20,085 bases of DNA from an uncultured Phycisphaerae bacterium (GTDB lineage: Bacteria; Planctomycetota; Phycisphaerae; Phycisphaerales; SM1A02): the NCBI GenBank assembly GCA_913046275.1, contig CAJWSE010000003.1, positions 1 through 20,085 of the forward strand, written 5' to 3'. Numbering within the stretch: the first letter of the stretch is position 1; every line of letters begins with the position of its first letter. Made by a program: the position numbers and the translations under genes. Below the pieces are notes generated by a model. That model worked only from the letters and a program-made list of their open reading frames with translations, was not told the DNA's origin and did not search any database. Positions 8,355 to 16,759 of this stretch are shown piece after piece.

Positions 8355-8487
8355 AATAATCGACGATTTGATCTTTATTGGTTTTAATAAACAATTAATC
8401 GAACTGGATCAAGTTAGCTTAGCAATGGATATTGAAAACCAAAAATATACTGCTGAATCAACCAATGCTACTGGGGTAACCGCATGA
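8344..8487 (+). CDS. Small protein of 47 residues, translationally coupled, unknown function
   Basis: ATG at 8344 opens 47 codons ending at TGA 8485-8487. It overlaps the end of the hydrolase gene by 11 nt, and its TGA overlaps the trmB start as ATGA (8484-8487). Those overlaps exactly fill what would otherwise be a 129-nt gap in a very tightly packed cluster, which is the main support for it being real. The peptide begins MKTKIIDDLIFIGFNKQ and ends NATGVTA; it is mildly acidic, likely helical in the first half, with no signal peptide, membrane segment or cysteine. I do not recognise a family. It could be a coupling ORF that delivers ribosomes to trmB. No clear SD of its own is seen, so translation would rely on ribosomes finishing the hydrolase. 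Confidence 0.6.
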   Translation: MKTKIIDDLIFIGFNKQLIELDQVSLAMDIENQKYTAESTNATGVTA

Positions 8488-9137
8488 GTTTTGGTTTATC
8501 AAGAGGCAAGACTCTAGATGTGGGAAACATTGGGATTGATATGAGATTGCTTCCACCATATGAAGAAGGGAAGATAGATCCTCGGCAATGGTTTAATGAA
8601 GAAACCAAACCTCTTGAGATAGAAATTGGCTCTGGAAAGGGCACATTCTTACTCCAAGAGTCACAAAAACGAACACGACCAAACTATCTGGGTTTTGAAT
8701 GGGCGGCAGAATTTTATCGCTATGCTGCAGATAGATTGCGAAGGAATCACATACAGAATGTCAAAATGGTGCACGGCGATGCGACGCAATTTTTACAGTA
8801 TTGGTGTGAATCAGGTATTGCAGATGTCATCCATTTATATTTTAGTGATCCATGGCCAAAAACGAGGCATCATAAAAGGCGTGTGATTCAGAATCAGACT
8901 CTAGAGACTTTTCATCGCGTCCTAAAGCCAGGTGGATTAGTTCATGTAGTGACTGATCACCATGATTTATGGAGGTGGGATGTAGATCATTTTGAACGTT
9001 ACCCCGACCTATTCACACGAAGTAAATTTGGAGCTGCTGTTTCTGCGGAAGATGGAGAAATTGTGGGTACCAATTTTGAGCGAAAGTACCGTCGTGAAGG
9101 TCGCCCATTTTACGCAACAACTTTAGAAAGAGTATAG
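8484..9137 (+). CDS. trmB: tRNA (guanine(46)-N7)-methyltransferase
   Basis: This 217-residue SAM-dependent enzyme adds N7-methyl to G46 in the variable loop of tRNAs. The SAM-binding motif is EIGSGKGTFLL, followed by the family's GFEWAAEFYRYA and HGDA (SAM ribose contact). The diagnostic active-site block is YFSDPWPKTRHHKRRVIQ. The C-terminal GTNFERKYRREGRPFYATTLER contains the usual TxFE-type tRNA/guanine-binding residues. Length is normal. The start ATG at 8484 overlaps the 47-codon gene's stop as ATGA and is preceded by GGGGT at about 7 nt. The next gene begins 2 nt after its stop. Confidence 0.95.
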   Translation: MSFGLSRGKTLDVGNIGIDMRLLPPYEEGKIDPRQWFNEETKPLEIEIGSGKGTFLLQESQKRTRPNYLGFEWAAEFYRYAADRLRRNHIQNVKMVHGDATQFLQYWCESGIADVIHLYFSDPWPKTRHHKRRVIQNQTLETFHRVLKPGGLVHVVTDHHDLWRWDVDHFERYPDLFTRSKFGAAVSAEDGEIVGTNFERKYRREGRPFYATTLERV

Positions 9138-9139
9138 AT

Positions 9140-9484
9140 ATGCATAGAGAAGGGATGAATCCAAAAAATGTGCAGCCAGAGGACATTCTTTGCGATTTCT
9201 GCATGCGAGCAGCTTACGCAAATAATGAACCGTGTGTCGAAGGCCATCATGGAAGTATTGTTTGCGGCATTTGTTTGGCACAAGCCTATACTGCGCTTGT
9301 TATTAATAAAACAGCAATTGAATCGGATAAGCCATGTGTCATGTGCCTAGAGAAGAGGGATGGCCCCGTCTGGTTTGGGAAAGTAAACGCTCAAACTCAT
9401 ATATGCAAGCGTTGTACGAAGCAATCTGCAGGAGTGTTGAATAAATCGAAACATTGGGACTGGTCTAAACCTACCAGTGCCTAA
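9140..9484 (+). CDS. Small protein with two C4 zinc-binding modules
   Basis: The product is 114 residues with eight cysteines in four CxxC knuckles: C18xxC21 and C42xxC45 (20 residues apart), then C66xxC69 and C89xxC92 (19 residues apart). Each pair of knuckles has the spacing of a ClpX-type C4 zinc domain, and the first (CDFC...VCGIC) resembles it most. The protein looks like a tandem duplication of such a module with no ATPase attached. The C-terminus is short and basic (KSKHWDWSKPTSA). Zinc binding is a confident inference; partner or nucleic-acid binding is unknown. ATG 9140 is 2 nt after trmB; an AGAAAGAG within trmB can serve as SD. ATG 9155 is an alternative start but has its purine run too close. 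Confidence 0.72.
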   Translation: MHREGMNPKNVQPEDILCDFCMRAAYANNEPCVEGHHGSIVCGICLAQAYTALVINKTAIESDKPCVMCLEKRDGPVWFGKVNAQTHICKRCTKQSAGVLNKSKHWDWSKPTSA

Positions 9485-9504
9485 CCTCAGGTATCTTGGA
9501 CAAT

Positions 9505-11070
9505 ATGAGCTCTCGTTTAAGCCTCGCAAATAAATGTCTCCTTATTTTTGGCTGTGCAATTATTATCATAATTGCAAGTATTCTCACGGTAGTGTGGTCA
9601 CGATCGCTAAGCCTTATTCAGGTCTACCAATTAGAAGTATCACAGCAGCTGGCAGACTTGTGGATGCGTTCACAAGTTATATCAGATGGATTTCAGGATG
9701 AAGATGTATCTATCAAACTTATTCGCCTCGATAGCCTTCCTGCTGGCGATGAGTCATTTCCTGAACGTGCAAGAAATGCTTTTGTTGTAAATAACAATGT
9801 ATTTGAAAAACACTTTTATGAGACAGGCAATATCGATGGTCAAAACTATTTTATGTTTGCTCAACCAATTACACACTCACAATTTACCCAGATACGACAA
9901 CAAGGTATTACCGAATTTGGATCTGGAGTTTCTGATCCAAGTTTATCCGATCCTGTAGAGGCAGTACTTGTTGTCTGGCGCAAGACCGAGTTTGCAGAGA
10001 TACAAATATCGCGAAGCAAGAACCTTATTTTCACTGCTGGAATTCTAGGATCACTGCTGGCAGCTCTTATTTTCTTTGTTATTCTCAAAAGGTTGATTTT
10101 ATCTCCAGTCCGCAAACTTCGCCGCATTGCAGAAAGAGTGCGACAAGGAGATCTCACAGCTCGTGCATCTTTGCAAACGGGAGATGAGTTTGAAGAGCTC
10201 TCAAATGCATTCAATGCAATGTTAAATCAGATGGAAAGTGATCAATTAAAACTGCAAACAATGAATGATTCGCTAGACCTTAAAGTTGAAGAACTTGCAG
10301 AAGTGAATATCGGGCTTTTTGAATCGAGCAAACTTAAGAATGAATTTATAGCAAATGTGAGCCATGAACTTAGAACGCCTCTGAATTCAATAATTGGTTT
10401 TGCAGAGCTGCTTGAAGGCATGAATGTGGAAACCAAAGAACAAAAATCAAAGAGATTGAGATATCTTCAGAACATTGTGTCGAGTGGGCGATCATTGCTT
10501 GACATGATCAACGAGTTACTTGATATGGCTAAAATTGAAGCAGGCAGAATGGAAGTTAATCTCGAGCCAACAAGTATTGTTGATTTGCTTGAAGGCTTGG
10601 CCGGGATAATGCGACCGCAAGCAAAAGCAAAGAAAGTCACTATTCAATTAGATGTAGAATCTAATCTTCCAATAGTGCAAACAGACCCTGGAAAACTGCA
10701 ACAAATTTTATACAACTATCTTTCAAATGCAATTAAATTCACGCCGAACTCACTGAAAGTCATTCTTGAGGCTAAGCTTATTCATTCAGATGCTGCGTCC
10801 CCAATGATTCGTATCGCAGTTATTGATGCCGGCCCAGGGATACCTGAAGATATGCTAGATATGGTGTTCGAAAAATTTAGACAAGTTGATGCGACCCATA
10901 CGAGAGAGCACGCAGGGACGGGTTTAGGACTGGCAATTTGTAAGGAGCTTGCCGAACTTTTACATGCTCATTTGTTTGTACAATCGACTATTAGTAAAGG
11001 CGCGTCTTTCTTTGTTGATGTTCCAGTTACTTTTGCTCCAGAAACTCCAGAACCACTGATGCCTTCATGA
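9505..11070 (+). CDS. Membrane sensor histidine kinase (HAMP-HisKA-HATPase)
   Basis: This 521-residue kinase has a first membrane segment at about residues 8-30, an extracytoplasmic sensor of about 140 residues with no recognised name, a second membrane segment at about 174-197, a HAMP linker to about 245 (SPVRKLRRIAERVRQGDLTA), a short coiled region, then HisKA with the phospho-acceptor H287 in SHELRTP. The ATP-binding domain shows N408 (N-box), DAGPGIP, VFEKFRQ and GTGLGLAICKE. No receiver domain is attached and no response regulator gene is in the window. The ATG at 9505 has GGA 4 nt upstream; a TTG at 9496 in the same frame is possible. The stop overlaps the permease start (ATGA). Confidence 0.93.
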   Translation: MSSRLSLANKCLLIFGCAIIIIIASILTVVWSRSLSLIQVYQLEVSQQLADLWMRSQVISDGFQDEDVSIKLIRLDSLPAGDESFPERARNAFVVNNNVFEKHFYETGNIDGQNYFMFAQPITHSQFTQIRQQGITEFGSGVSDPSLSDPVEAVLVVWRKTEFAEIQISRSKNLIFTAGILGSLLAALIFFVILKRLILSPVRKLRRIAERVRQGDLTARASLQTGDEFEELSNAFNAMLNQMESDQLKLQTMNDSLDLKVEELAEVNIGLFESSKLKNEFIANVSHELRTPLNSIIGFAELLEGMNVETKEQKSKRLRYLQNIVSSGRSLLDMINELLDMAKIEAGRMEVNLEPTSIVDLLEGLAGIMRPQAKAKKVTIQLDVESNLPIVQTDPGKLQQILYNYLSNAIKFTPNSLKVILEAKLIHSDAASPMIRIAVIDAGPGIPEDMLDMVFEKFRQVDATHTREHAGTGLGLAICKELAELLHAHLFVQSTISKGASFFVDVPVTFAPETPEPLMPS

Positions 11071-12395
11071 AAATTTCAATAGAAACAATTTACTTAGGAC
11101 TTAAAAGCCTGCGACTTCACGCACTTCGTTCAATTTTGACAAGCCTCGGGATTGTGTTAGGGGTAGCTTCAGTGATTGTAATGGTTTCGATCGGGGAAGG
11201 TAATAAACAAAGCGCATTGCGTGCAATTCAATCATTAGGTGCTACAAATATTATTGCACGTTCGCAAAGGCCACCAGAGTCGCAATCAATAGGATCGGAA
11301 CGCCGTTCTTTTGTAGCAAAATTTGGAATGACCAAAGTTGATTTGAAACGTTTAGAGGAGTTTGTCCCTGCAGTAAGTATTATTCCTTTGAAATCCGTTG
11401 GTTCGGAAGTATCAAAAGGGGCGCAGCGTACAACCAGTCAGACATTCGGGACTGTCCCCGAATTGCTGGATGCAGCGAATTTAAGAGTTCAGCCTGGTGG
11501 GCGATATTTGGTTCAGGCTGATTTAGACAGGCGGGCACCCGTTGCGGTTATTGGCGCAGAGATTGCAAAATTGTTTTTTCCATTAACGGATCCAATTGGG
11601 CAACAAATGAGGATTGATACACGAGTAGTTACAGTAATTGGAGTGCTTGAGCCAGTCGGTTTAGCTGGCGGAGCTGGTTCAGCTCTTGTTGGAAGAGACT
11701 TGAACAAAGATGTGCATATACCACTCACAACCGCTAAACTTGAGTTTGGAGATATTGTTGTACGAAGACAATCTGGTTCGTTTAATGGTGAAGAAGTCGA
11801 GATATCGGAAATATATATCACAGCTCCTTCAACAGAAGAAGTTGTGTCAATGGCTGATCACATTAGAACAATTATGGCAGTAGGGCACCCAAAATTGCGC
11901 GATGTAGAAATCATCGTCCCATGGGAATTACTAGAGAATGTTCGAAGAACAACAGCGACCATGAATATTTTACTCACAGCGATTGCTGCGATTAGTTTGC
12001 TTGTTGGCGGAATAGGTATTATGAATATTATGCTTGCAACAGTTGTGGAGCGAACAAGAGAGATTGGAATTCGAAGGGCAGTTGGCGCATCAAGGGCTGA
12101 TATTGCTACTCAATTTTTGATTGAAACTGGAAGCTTAAGTTGCGCAGGCGGGCTGCTTGGTATTACGCTTGGCATTGGTATTTCAGTAGGACTGGAAGCA
12201 TTCCTGCCATGGTTGTTGAGTTTGCCAGGCCTTCGTTCCATTGGAGATGTTGGAATTGCTCTTGAGACACAGATAACTCTTTGGTCAATTGTGGTTTCCT
12301 TTTTGGTAGCAACTGGTACTGGCTTACTTTTTGGCATTTATCCCGCAATCATTGCGAGCAAACAAGACCCTATTGTTGCGCTTCGTCACGATTGA
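11067..12395 (+). CDS. MacB/FtsX-type ABC transporter permease
   Basis: This 442-residue membrane protein has the MacB topology: one N-terminal membrane helix (about residues 20-42, followed by SIGEGNKQSALRAIQSLGATNI), a large periplasmic MacB-PCD domain to about 290, and three C-terminal FtsX helices at about 300-325, 350-375 and 405-430. The coupling segment VVERTREIGIRRAVGASRADI and the ending DPIVALRHD are typical. MacB-type systems act as mechanotransmitters or export lipoproteins, peptides or macrolides using a separate or fused ATPase; neither an ATPase nor a membrane-fusion protein is present here. It overlaps the kinase gene by 4 nt and lies 15 nt before the S9 peptidase. Confidence 0.92.
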   Translation: MKISIETIYLGLKSLRLHALRSILTSLGIVLGVASVIVMVSIGEGNKQSALRAIQSLGATNIIARSQRPPESQSIGSERRSFVAKFGMTKVDLKRLEEFVPAVSIIPLKSVGSEVSKGAQRTTSQTFGTVPELLDAANLRVQPGGRYLVQADLDRRAPVAVIGAEIAKLFFPLTDPIGQQMRIDTRVVTVIGVLEPVGLAGGAGSALVGRDLNKDVHIPLTTAKLEFGDIVVRRQSGSFNGEEVEISEIYITAPSTEEVVSMADHIRTIMAVGHPKLRDVEIIVPWELLENVRRTTATMNILLTAIAAISLLVGGIGIMNIMLATVVERTREIGIRRAVGASRADIATQFLIETGSLSCAGGLLGITLGIGISVGLEAFLPWLLSLPGLRSIGDVGIALETQITLWSIVVSFLVATGTGLLFGIYPAIIASKQDPIVALRHD

Positions 12396-12410
12396 GGATT
12401 TGGAGAAAAA

Positions 12411-14456
12411 ATGAATTTTATAATTGCATTTAGCATTGCACTACAAATGTCAGGAAATTTGGATGGCCTCACAACTGAGGATTATTTCTCACTTTCTTAT
12501 CTTTCAAGTTGCAGCATATCGCCTGAGGGTAAATACTCCGCTTGGACAGAAGGAAGATGGGATGCAGAACTTGATTATCGAAACACCGATATTTGGATTG
12601 CACTCACTAATGGAGGTCAGCCAAAGCGTCTTACTTTTGATGAGGCTTATGATGGGTCTATTCAGTGGGGTGCGGATGACGAGTGGCTTTATTTTTCATC
12701 TAGACGAGGCAAAAGTAAAGGCGAATTGCCTCGAAATGGAAAGAAGCAGGTGTGGCGTGTCCATCCAGATGGAACGGGTCTAATGGCAGTTACTCGTCTT
12801 TCAGAAGATATTGAGAATTGGACTCTTTCTGAGGATGGATCAACTATTTATTATCAACTGAGTGATGAAGCTTACCTTGATGATGGCTGGAAGAAGTTGC
12901 GAAAAGAGCACGGGAATGTCAACTACTCTGATGGTATTATTGAATATTCAGAATTGTGGTCATTAGATTTGCACACTTGGAAACACAAAAAAATTTGGGA
13001 TGAAGATTATGTTATTCAGTATTTTTCACCATCCCCAGACGACGAGCAAATTGCGATTATAACAACACCGGACTCAAGGTTGATTACCAACGAAGGGTGG
13101 TCAGTAATGCAGTTGTATGATATTGCGACGAAAAAAACTTTCATCCTTTCAGATACACTTTGGCGGGAAGAAGCGCCTTCACCATATGGTTGGGTGGAAG
13201 CGCCAGCATGGTCAAGTGATGGAACTCGACTTGTTTTTACTGTTGACTTTGACGGATACCAACGCGAAATGTTTGTGGCAACGTTTGATGGAGACACGCC
13301 TCAGTTGCAAAAAGTGGTTCGAGCTAATGAAGTAACTGTTAGTTCAGATCCACAATGGATGCCAGGAACACACGATATTCTGTATACCGCTGAAGACAGA
13401 ACTCTTCTTCCTTTATTGCGAATACACGATGTTGGCTTTGGTAATCAGGGTAAAACGTCATTCCTTATATCTGGTGATTTGTTTTGTGGCGATTTCAGCA
13501 TCGCTTCTGAAACGAAAGAAATTATTGCTTTGGTAAGTTCATCCATTTCGTATTCTTCAGTTGCGCGTGTTACAGACACTCCGAATGTGGTCGAGGTGAT
13601 TGCGAATCCAAATACTCAAATTGATGAATGGGATTTGCCAATTATTCAAACGGTCTCTTGGCAAGCCCCCGATGGCACTATAGTAGAGGGAGTATTGGAA
13701 ACCCCTCCGGGGTACACTCAGCAAGATGGTCCCTTGCCGATGTATGTTGATTTGCACGGTGGTCCAACTTCTGCGCGTCAAGCAGAGCTCGCAATTTCGA
13801 TTTATGGAAGAGGATTATTATCAACAAATGGTTGGGCAGTTCTTAGCCCAAACTATCGAGGTTCAACTGGTTATGGTGATACTTTCCTGACGGACTTAAT
13901 TGGGAATGAAAATGATATTGAAGTCAAAGATATTCTTTCTGGGGTGGATGCAATGGTGATGCGTGGAATCGCTGATCCAGACAAACTTGCTGTTGGCGGT
14001 TGGAGTAATGGAGGATATCTAACAAACTGCATTATCTCGGAAACGGATCAATTTAAGGCAGCTAGCAGTGGCGCTGGTGTTTTTGATCAAACGATGCAAT
14101 GGTCAATTGAAGATACCCCTGGCCATGTAATTAATTACGCTGAGGGCTTGCCGTGGACAGCACCCGACGAACTTCGTGATATGTCCCCAATCTACAAGGC
14201 CGATCAAATAAAAACTCCAACGATTATCCATGTCGGTGATGGTGACGCTAGAGTTCCGGCAGAGCAATCAAAAGCACTATACAGGTCATTGCATGATTAT
14301 CTTGATGTCCCTACCCAATTGCTTATATATCCAGGAACAGGACATGGCTTATCCAAAATGTCACATCGCCGTGCAAAAATTGAATGGGACAAGGCTTGGT
14401 TTGACTATTGGGTGCTTGGAATAGGTGCTCTCGAGGCGGAAGATGATCAACAATGA
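12411..14456 (+). CDS. S9 family serine peptidase (prolyl oligopeptidase/acylaminoacyl type)
   Basis: This 681-residue peptidase has an N-terminal seven-bladed-type beta-propeller region (about residues 25-410, with repeated PD40-like strands such as SISPEGKYSAWTEG and APAWSSDGTRLVF) and a C-terminal alpha/beta-hydrolase domain. The catalytic triad is S532 (GGWSNGGY), D612 (GDGDARVP) and H645 (GTGHGL); the preceding HGGPTSARQ and SPNYRGSTGYGD supply the oxyanion region. Residues 2-12 are hydrophobic and could be a short signal peptide, but the cleavage region is unconvincing, so location is uncertain. GGAG at 12402-12405 sits 5 nt before the ATG, the clearest SD in the cluster. It is probably the last gene of the cluster; only a weak terminator-like hairpin (14462-14491) follows. 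Confidence 0.93.
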   Translation: MNFIIAFSIALQMSGNLDGLTTEDYFSLSYLSSCSISPEGKYSAWTEGRWDAELDYRNTDIWIALTNGGQPKRLTFDEAYDGSIQWGADDEWLYFSSRRGKSKGELPRNGKKQVWRVHPDGTGLMAVTRLSEDIENWTLSEDGSTIYYQLSDEAYLDDGWKKLRKEHGNVNYSDGIIEYSELWSLDLHTWKHKKIWDEDYVIQYFSPSPDDEQIAIITTPDSRLITNEGWSVMQLYDIATKKTFILSDTLWREEAPSPYGWVEAPAWSSDGTRLVFTVDFDGYQREMFVATFDGDTPQLQKVVRANEVTVSSDPQWMPGTHDILYTAEDRTLLPLLRIHDVGFGNQGKTSFLISGDLFCGDFSIASETKEIIALVSSSISYSSVARVTDTPNVVEVIANPNTQIDEWDLPIIQTVSWQAPDGTIVEGVLETPPGYTQQDGPLPMYVDLHGGPTSARQAELAISIYGRGLLSTNGWAVLSPNYRGSTGYGDTFLTDLIGNENDIEVKDILSGVDAMVMRGIADPDKLAVGGWSNGGYLTNCIISETDQFKAASSGAGVFDQTMQWSIEDTPGHVINYAEGLPWTAPDELRDMSPIYKADQIKTPTIIHVGDGDARVPAEQSKALYRSLHDYLDVPTQLLIYPGTGHGLSKMSHRRAKIEWDKAWFDYWVLGIGALEAEDDQQ

Positions 14457-14792
14457 ATTGCACGGAGTCGTCTGCATAGCGTAATCTCCGTTCGTTGGTT
14501 TTGTTGGTTGCGCCCCTAGGTATCGGTATCCACCATTTTTGCGATGTATAAAATTAGGTGCGTTGATGAGCAAACGTAACAGTACGGTTGAAGAATAGTG
14601 CGAAAAAAAGATTGTATAGTTGGATGCCATACGAAATATATGTTCAAATATGTATTAAATGTACTTTTTGTTATGCAGAAATGTCTAAATCATACATTTA
14701 CCACAAAAAAATCTAATTAATAGTTTGCTTTTTTTAATTTCGCGTACAGAATGAATCAGACGCACAAGTTGCGACATGAATTTGTAAATAAA
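14457..14792. other. AT-rich intergenic region upstream of the small peptide gene
   Basis: About 340 nt with no convincing gene. It contains a weak hairpin (ACGGAG 14462-14467 with CTCCGT 14486-14491, 18-nt loop, T-rich tail) that may end the S9 transcript. It also has an AT-rich dyad TAAATGTA (14656-14663) and TACATTTA (14693-14700). A poor promoter-like pair (TTGCTT, 16 nt, CAGAAT) lies at about 14724-14751. No RNA gene could be recognised. Confidence 0.5.
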
Positions 14793-14805
14793 AGAGGACC
14801 GAGAG

Positions 14806-14895
14806 ATGCGGATGATTAAGCTGGCGACAGAGTTGACACAACATAGGCGAAAACTCGTCATTTTAACGGTGTTAACATTTTTAGCTTTGTGCTGA
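14806..14895 (+). CDS. Putative 29-residue hydrophobic peptide
   Basis: ATG at 14806 is preceded by AGAGGA (14793-14798) at 7 nt, one of the best SD/spacing combinations in the window. It opens 29 codons to TGA 14893-14895, and a strong terminator starts 41 nt later, so the gene would end its own transcript. The peptide has a basic amphipathic first half (MRMIKLATELTQHRRK) and a hydrophobic end (LVILTVLTFLALC) finishing on the only Cys. That composition fits a small membrane peptide, such as a type I toxin-like or leader peptide, or the remnant of a small lipoprotein cut at its lipobox. No family is recognised; reality rests on SD, spacing and terminator. Confidence 0.4.
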   Translation: MRMIKLATELTQHRRKLVILTVLTFLALC

Positions 14896-14936
14896 TGTCT
14901 AGCTTTATTTCCCCATGTGGAGAGAAGAGAGAAGAG

Positions 14937-14973
14937 AAGCGGCCCGACTCAAAGAGACGGGCCGCTTTTTATT
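14937..14973 (+). terminator. Strong rho-independent terminator
   Basis: AAGCGGCCCG (14937-14946) pairs perfectly with CGGGCCGCTT (14958-14967) across an 11-nt loop and is followed by a T-rich tail (14966-14973). The T-run shows it serves + strand transcription, i.e. the small peptide gene or read-through from the cluster. On the - strand the tail is only CT-rich, but it may still help end rpsA transcription 24 nt beyond that gene's stop. Confidence 0.9.
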
Positions 14974-14996
14974 TATCACTCATCAATAAAACGAAA

Positions 14997-16751
14997 TTAG
15001 AATTCGATTTTGTCTGTACCCATCGCACCATGATCATCCATGCCACCTCGAGCAGGCGATTCAGATTTTGGAACATGAGCTTCCCAGTCCTCCTCAACAT
15101 CTTCGCCAGATGCTGCACGTTTGAGGCTCAAGCCGATCTTTCGGTCATCAAGATCAACGCGTAGAATTTTCACATTGACCTCCTCGCCTGGTTTCACAAC
15201 ATCTTGTGGGTTCTCAACCTTTTTATCAGCTAGTTCCGAGATATGGAGAAGCCCTTCAAGACCATCTTCAAGTTCGACAAAAACTCCAAAGTTTGTAATT
15301 TTAGTAACACAACCATGCACAACCATGCCTGGTTTGTAGGCTTCAGGAATAGCATTCTGCCACGGATCTTCATGCATTTGTTTAATGCCCAAACTGATAC
15401 GTTGCTTATCTTCGTCGATTTCAAGCACCATGCACTCTACTTCGTCATTCTTTTTGTACTTCTCATTTGGATGTGCAATTTTTTCTGTCCACGAGATATC
15501 ACTTACATGAAGAAGACCATCAATGCCTGGTTCAATCTCGACAAACGCTCCGTAGTTGGTGAGATTTCTAACAGCTCCAGAGACTACGGTGCCGATTGGG
15601 TATTTCTCAGCAACTACTTCCCATGGATTACTTTCAACTTGCTTCATGCCTAGTGAAATTTCATGCTTGTCTTTATCGATGTCAAGGATAATGACTTCTA
15701 TCTCATCGCCCGGAGTAACAACTTCACTTGGATGATTAATTCGCTTTCGCCATGACATTTCAGATACATGGACAAGACCTTCAACGCCATCTTCGAGATG
15801 CACGAAGGCGCCATAGCTAACAAGATTCACGACCTTGCCAGAAACTTTAGTTTGTGCAGGGAATCGTTTTTCGATATCGTCCCAGGGTGAAGCTTCTTTT
15901 TGCTTTAATCCAAGGGCAATTTTCTCAGTATCGAAATCTACCTTTAGCACTTTAACTTCTATCTCATCGCCGGTTTTACAGATGTCGCTTGGATGTTTAA
16001 TTCGGCCCCAGCTCATATCAGTAACGTGTAAGAGTCCGTCTATACCACCAAGGTCAATGAATGCGCCAAATTCAGCTACATTAGTAACTTTCCCAATGAC
16101 AACATCGCCTTCATTGATCGTATTTAGAAGTCGTTGCTTTGCTTCATCACGTTCATTTTCAATTAAGGTTCGACGACTCACAACGATATTGCGTCGCGGC
16201 TCGTCTATTTTCAGAATTTCAGCGCGGATTGTTTTGCCAATAAATTCATTAACATCTCCAGGTCGGCGAACATCAATTTGCGAAGCAGGTAGGAAAGCAG
16301 GCACACCAATATCAACAAGAATTCCGCCTTTAATCCGTCGCACACCTCGTCCTTCAACAATATCCCCTTCATTGTATGTTTCAAGTACTTTTTCCCAGTT
16401 TCGAATACGGTCAGCTTTTCGTTTTGAAAGTTTTACAATTCCGTTTTCATCTTCAAGATCTTCGAGAATTACTTCAACCTCGGTGCCAGATTCAAGTGTA
16501 TCCCAATCGTCAAATTCACTCTTGTGAATGAGTCCTTCAGATTTTAACCCAACGTCTATGACAGCATCGTCGCCAGCCTTTCCGACAAATTTTCCTTTAA
16601 GCATATTGCCGGGTATAAATTGTTGAATATCACCTATGATGACGGAATCCATATCTCCACTAGCAACATCAGCTCCGAGTGAAGATTGAATTAGGGCATC
16701 TACTTCAGCGAGATCTATTCCAATATCCGCGATTAAATTATGGTCTACCAT
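14997..16751 (-). CDS. rpsA: Small ribosomal subunit protein bS1
   Basis: This 584-residue protein carries six S1 (OB-fold) RNA-binding repeats, at about residues 50-115, 135-200, 220-288, 305-374, 390-460 and 477-547. The last four share the canonical pattern YGAFV-(D/E)-GLLHVS-(D/E)-SW...HP, with each ending in a LG(L/M/I)KQ-like strand. It recruits mRNA to the 30S subunit and matters most where SD sequences are weak, as for many genes here. The C-terminal tail of about 38 residues is acidic to Gly-rich. The ATG at 16751 is preferred because AGAGG lies 12 nt upstream and the family-like start MVDHNLIADIGIDL follows; an in-frame ATG at 16835 would add 28 non-family residues. Its leader contains several dyads described separately. 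Confidence 0.95.
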   Translation of the reverse strand: MVDHNLIADIGIDLAEVDALIQSSLGADVASGDMDSVIIGDIQQFIPGNMLKGKFVGKAGDDAVIDVGLKSEGLIHKSEFDDWDTLESGTEVEVILEDLEDENGIVKLSKRKADRIRNWEKVLETYNEGDIVEGRGVRRIKGGILVDIGVPAFLPASQIDVRRPGDVNEFIGKTIRAEILKIDEPRRNIVVSRRTLIENERDEAKQRLLNTINEGDVVIGKVTNVAEFGAFIDLGGIDGLLHVTDMSWGRIKHPSDICKTGDEIEVKVLKVDFDTEKIALGLKQKEASPWDDIEKRFPAQTKVSGKVVNLVSYGAFVHLEDGVEGLVHVSEMSWRKRINHPSEVVTPGDEIEVIILDIDKDKHEISLGMKQVESNPWEVVAEKYPIGTVVSGAVRNLTNYGAFVEIEPGIDGLLHVSDISWTEKIAHPNEKYKKNDEVECMVLEIDEDKQRISLGIKQMHEDPWQNAIPEAYKPGMVVHGCVTKITNFGVFVELEDGLEGLLHISELADKKVENPQDVVKPGEEVNVKILRVDLDDRKIGLSLKRAASGEDVEEDWEAHVPKSESPARGGMDDHGAMGTDKIEF

Positions 16752-16759
16752 GTTTGTAT

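Noticed and set aside
14462..14491. Six-bp hairpin after the S9 peptidase as a firm terminator
   Set aside because: The loop is 18 nt and the tail is interrupted by G; mentioned only as a weak possibility.
14881..14980. Read-through of the TGA at 14893, which is flanked by Cys codons, as a selenoprotein
   Set aside because: The extended frame runs straight through the terminator and has no sensible protein or SECIS-like element.
15835..16527. 230-codon open frame on the + strand opposite rpsA
   Set aside because: It mirrors the repeated S1 domains; its product is a Ser/Arg/Ile-rich string without fold or family, and no SD supports it.
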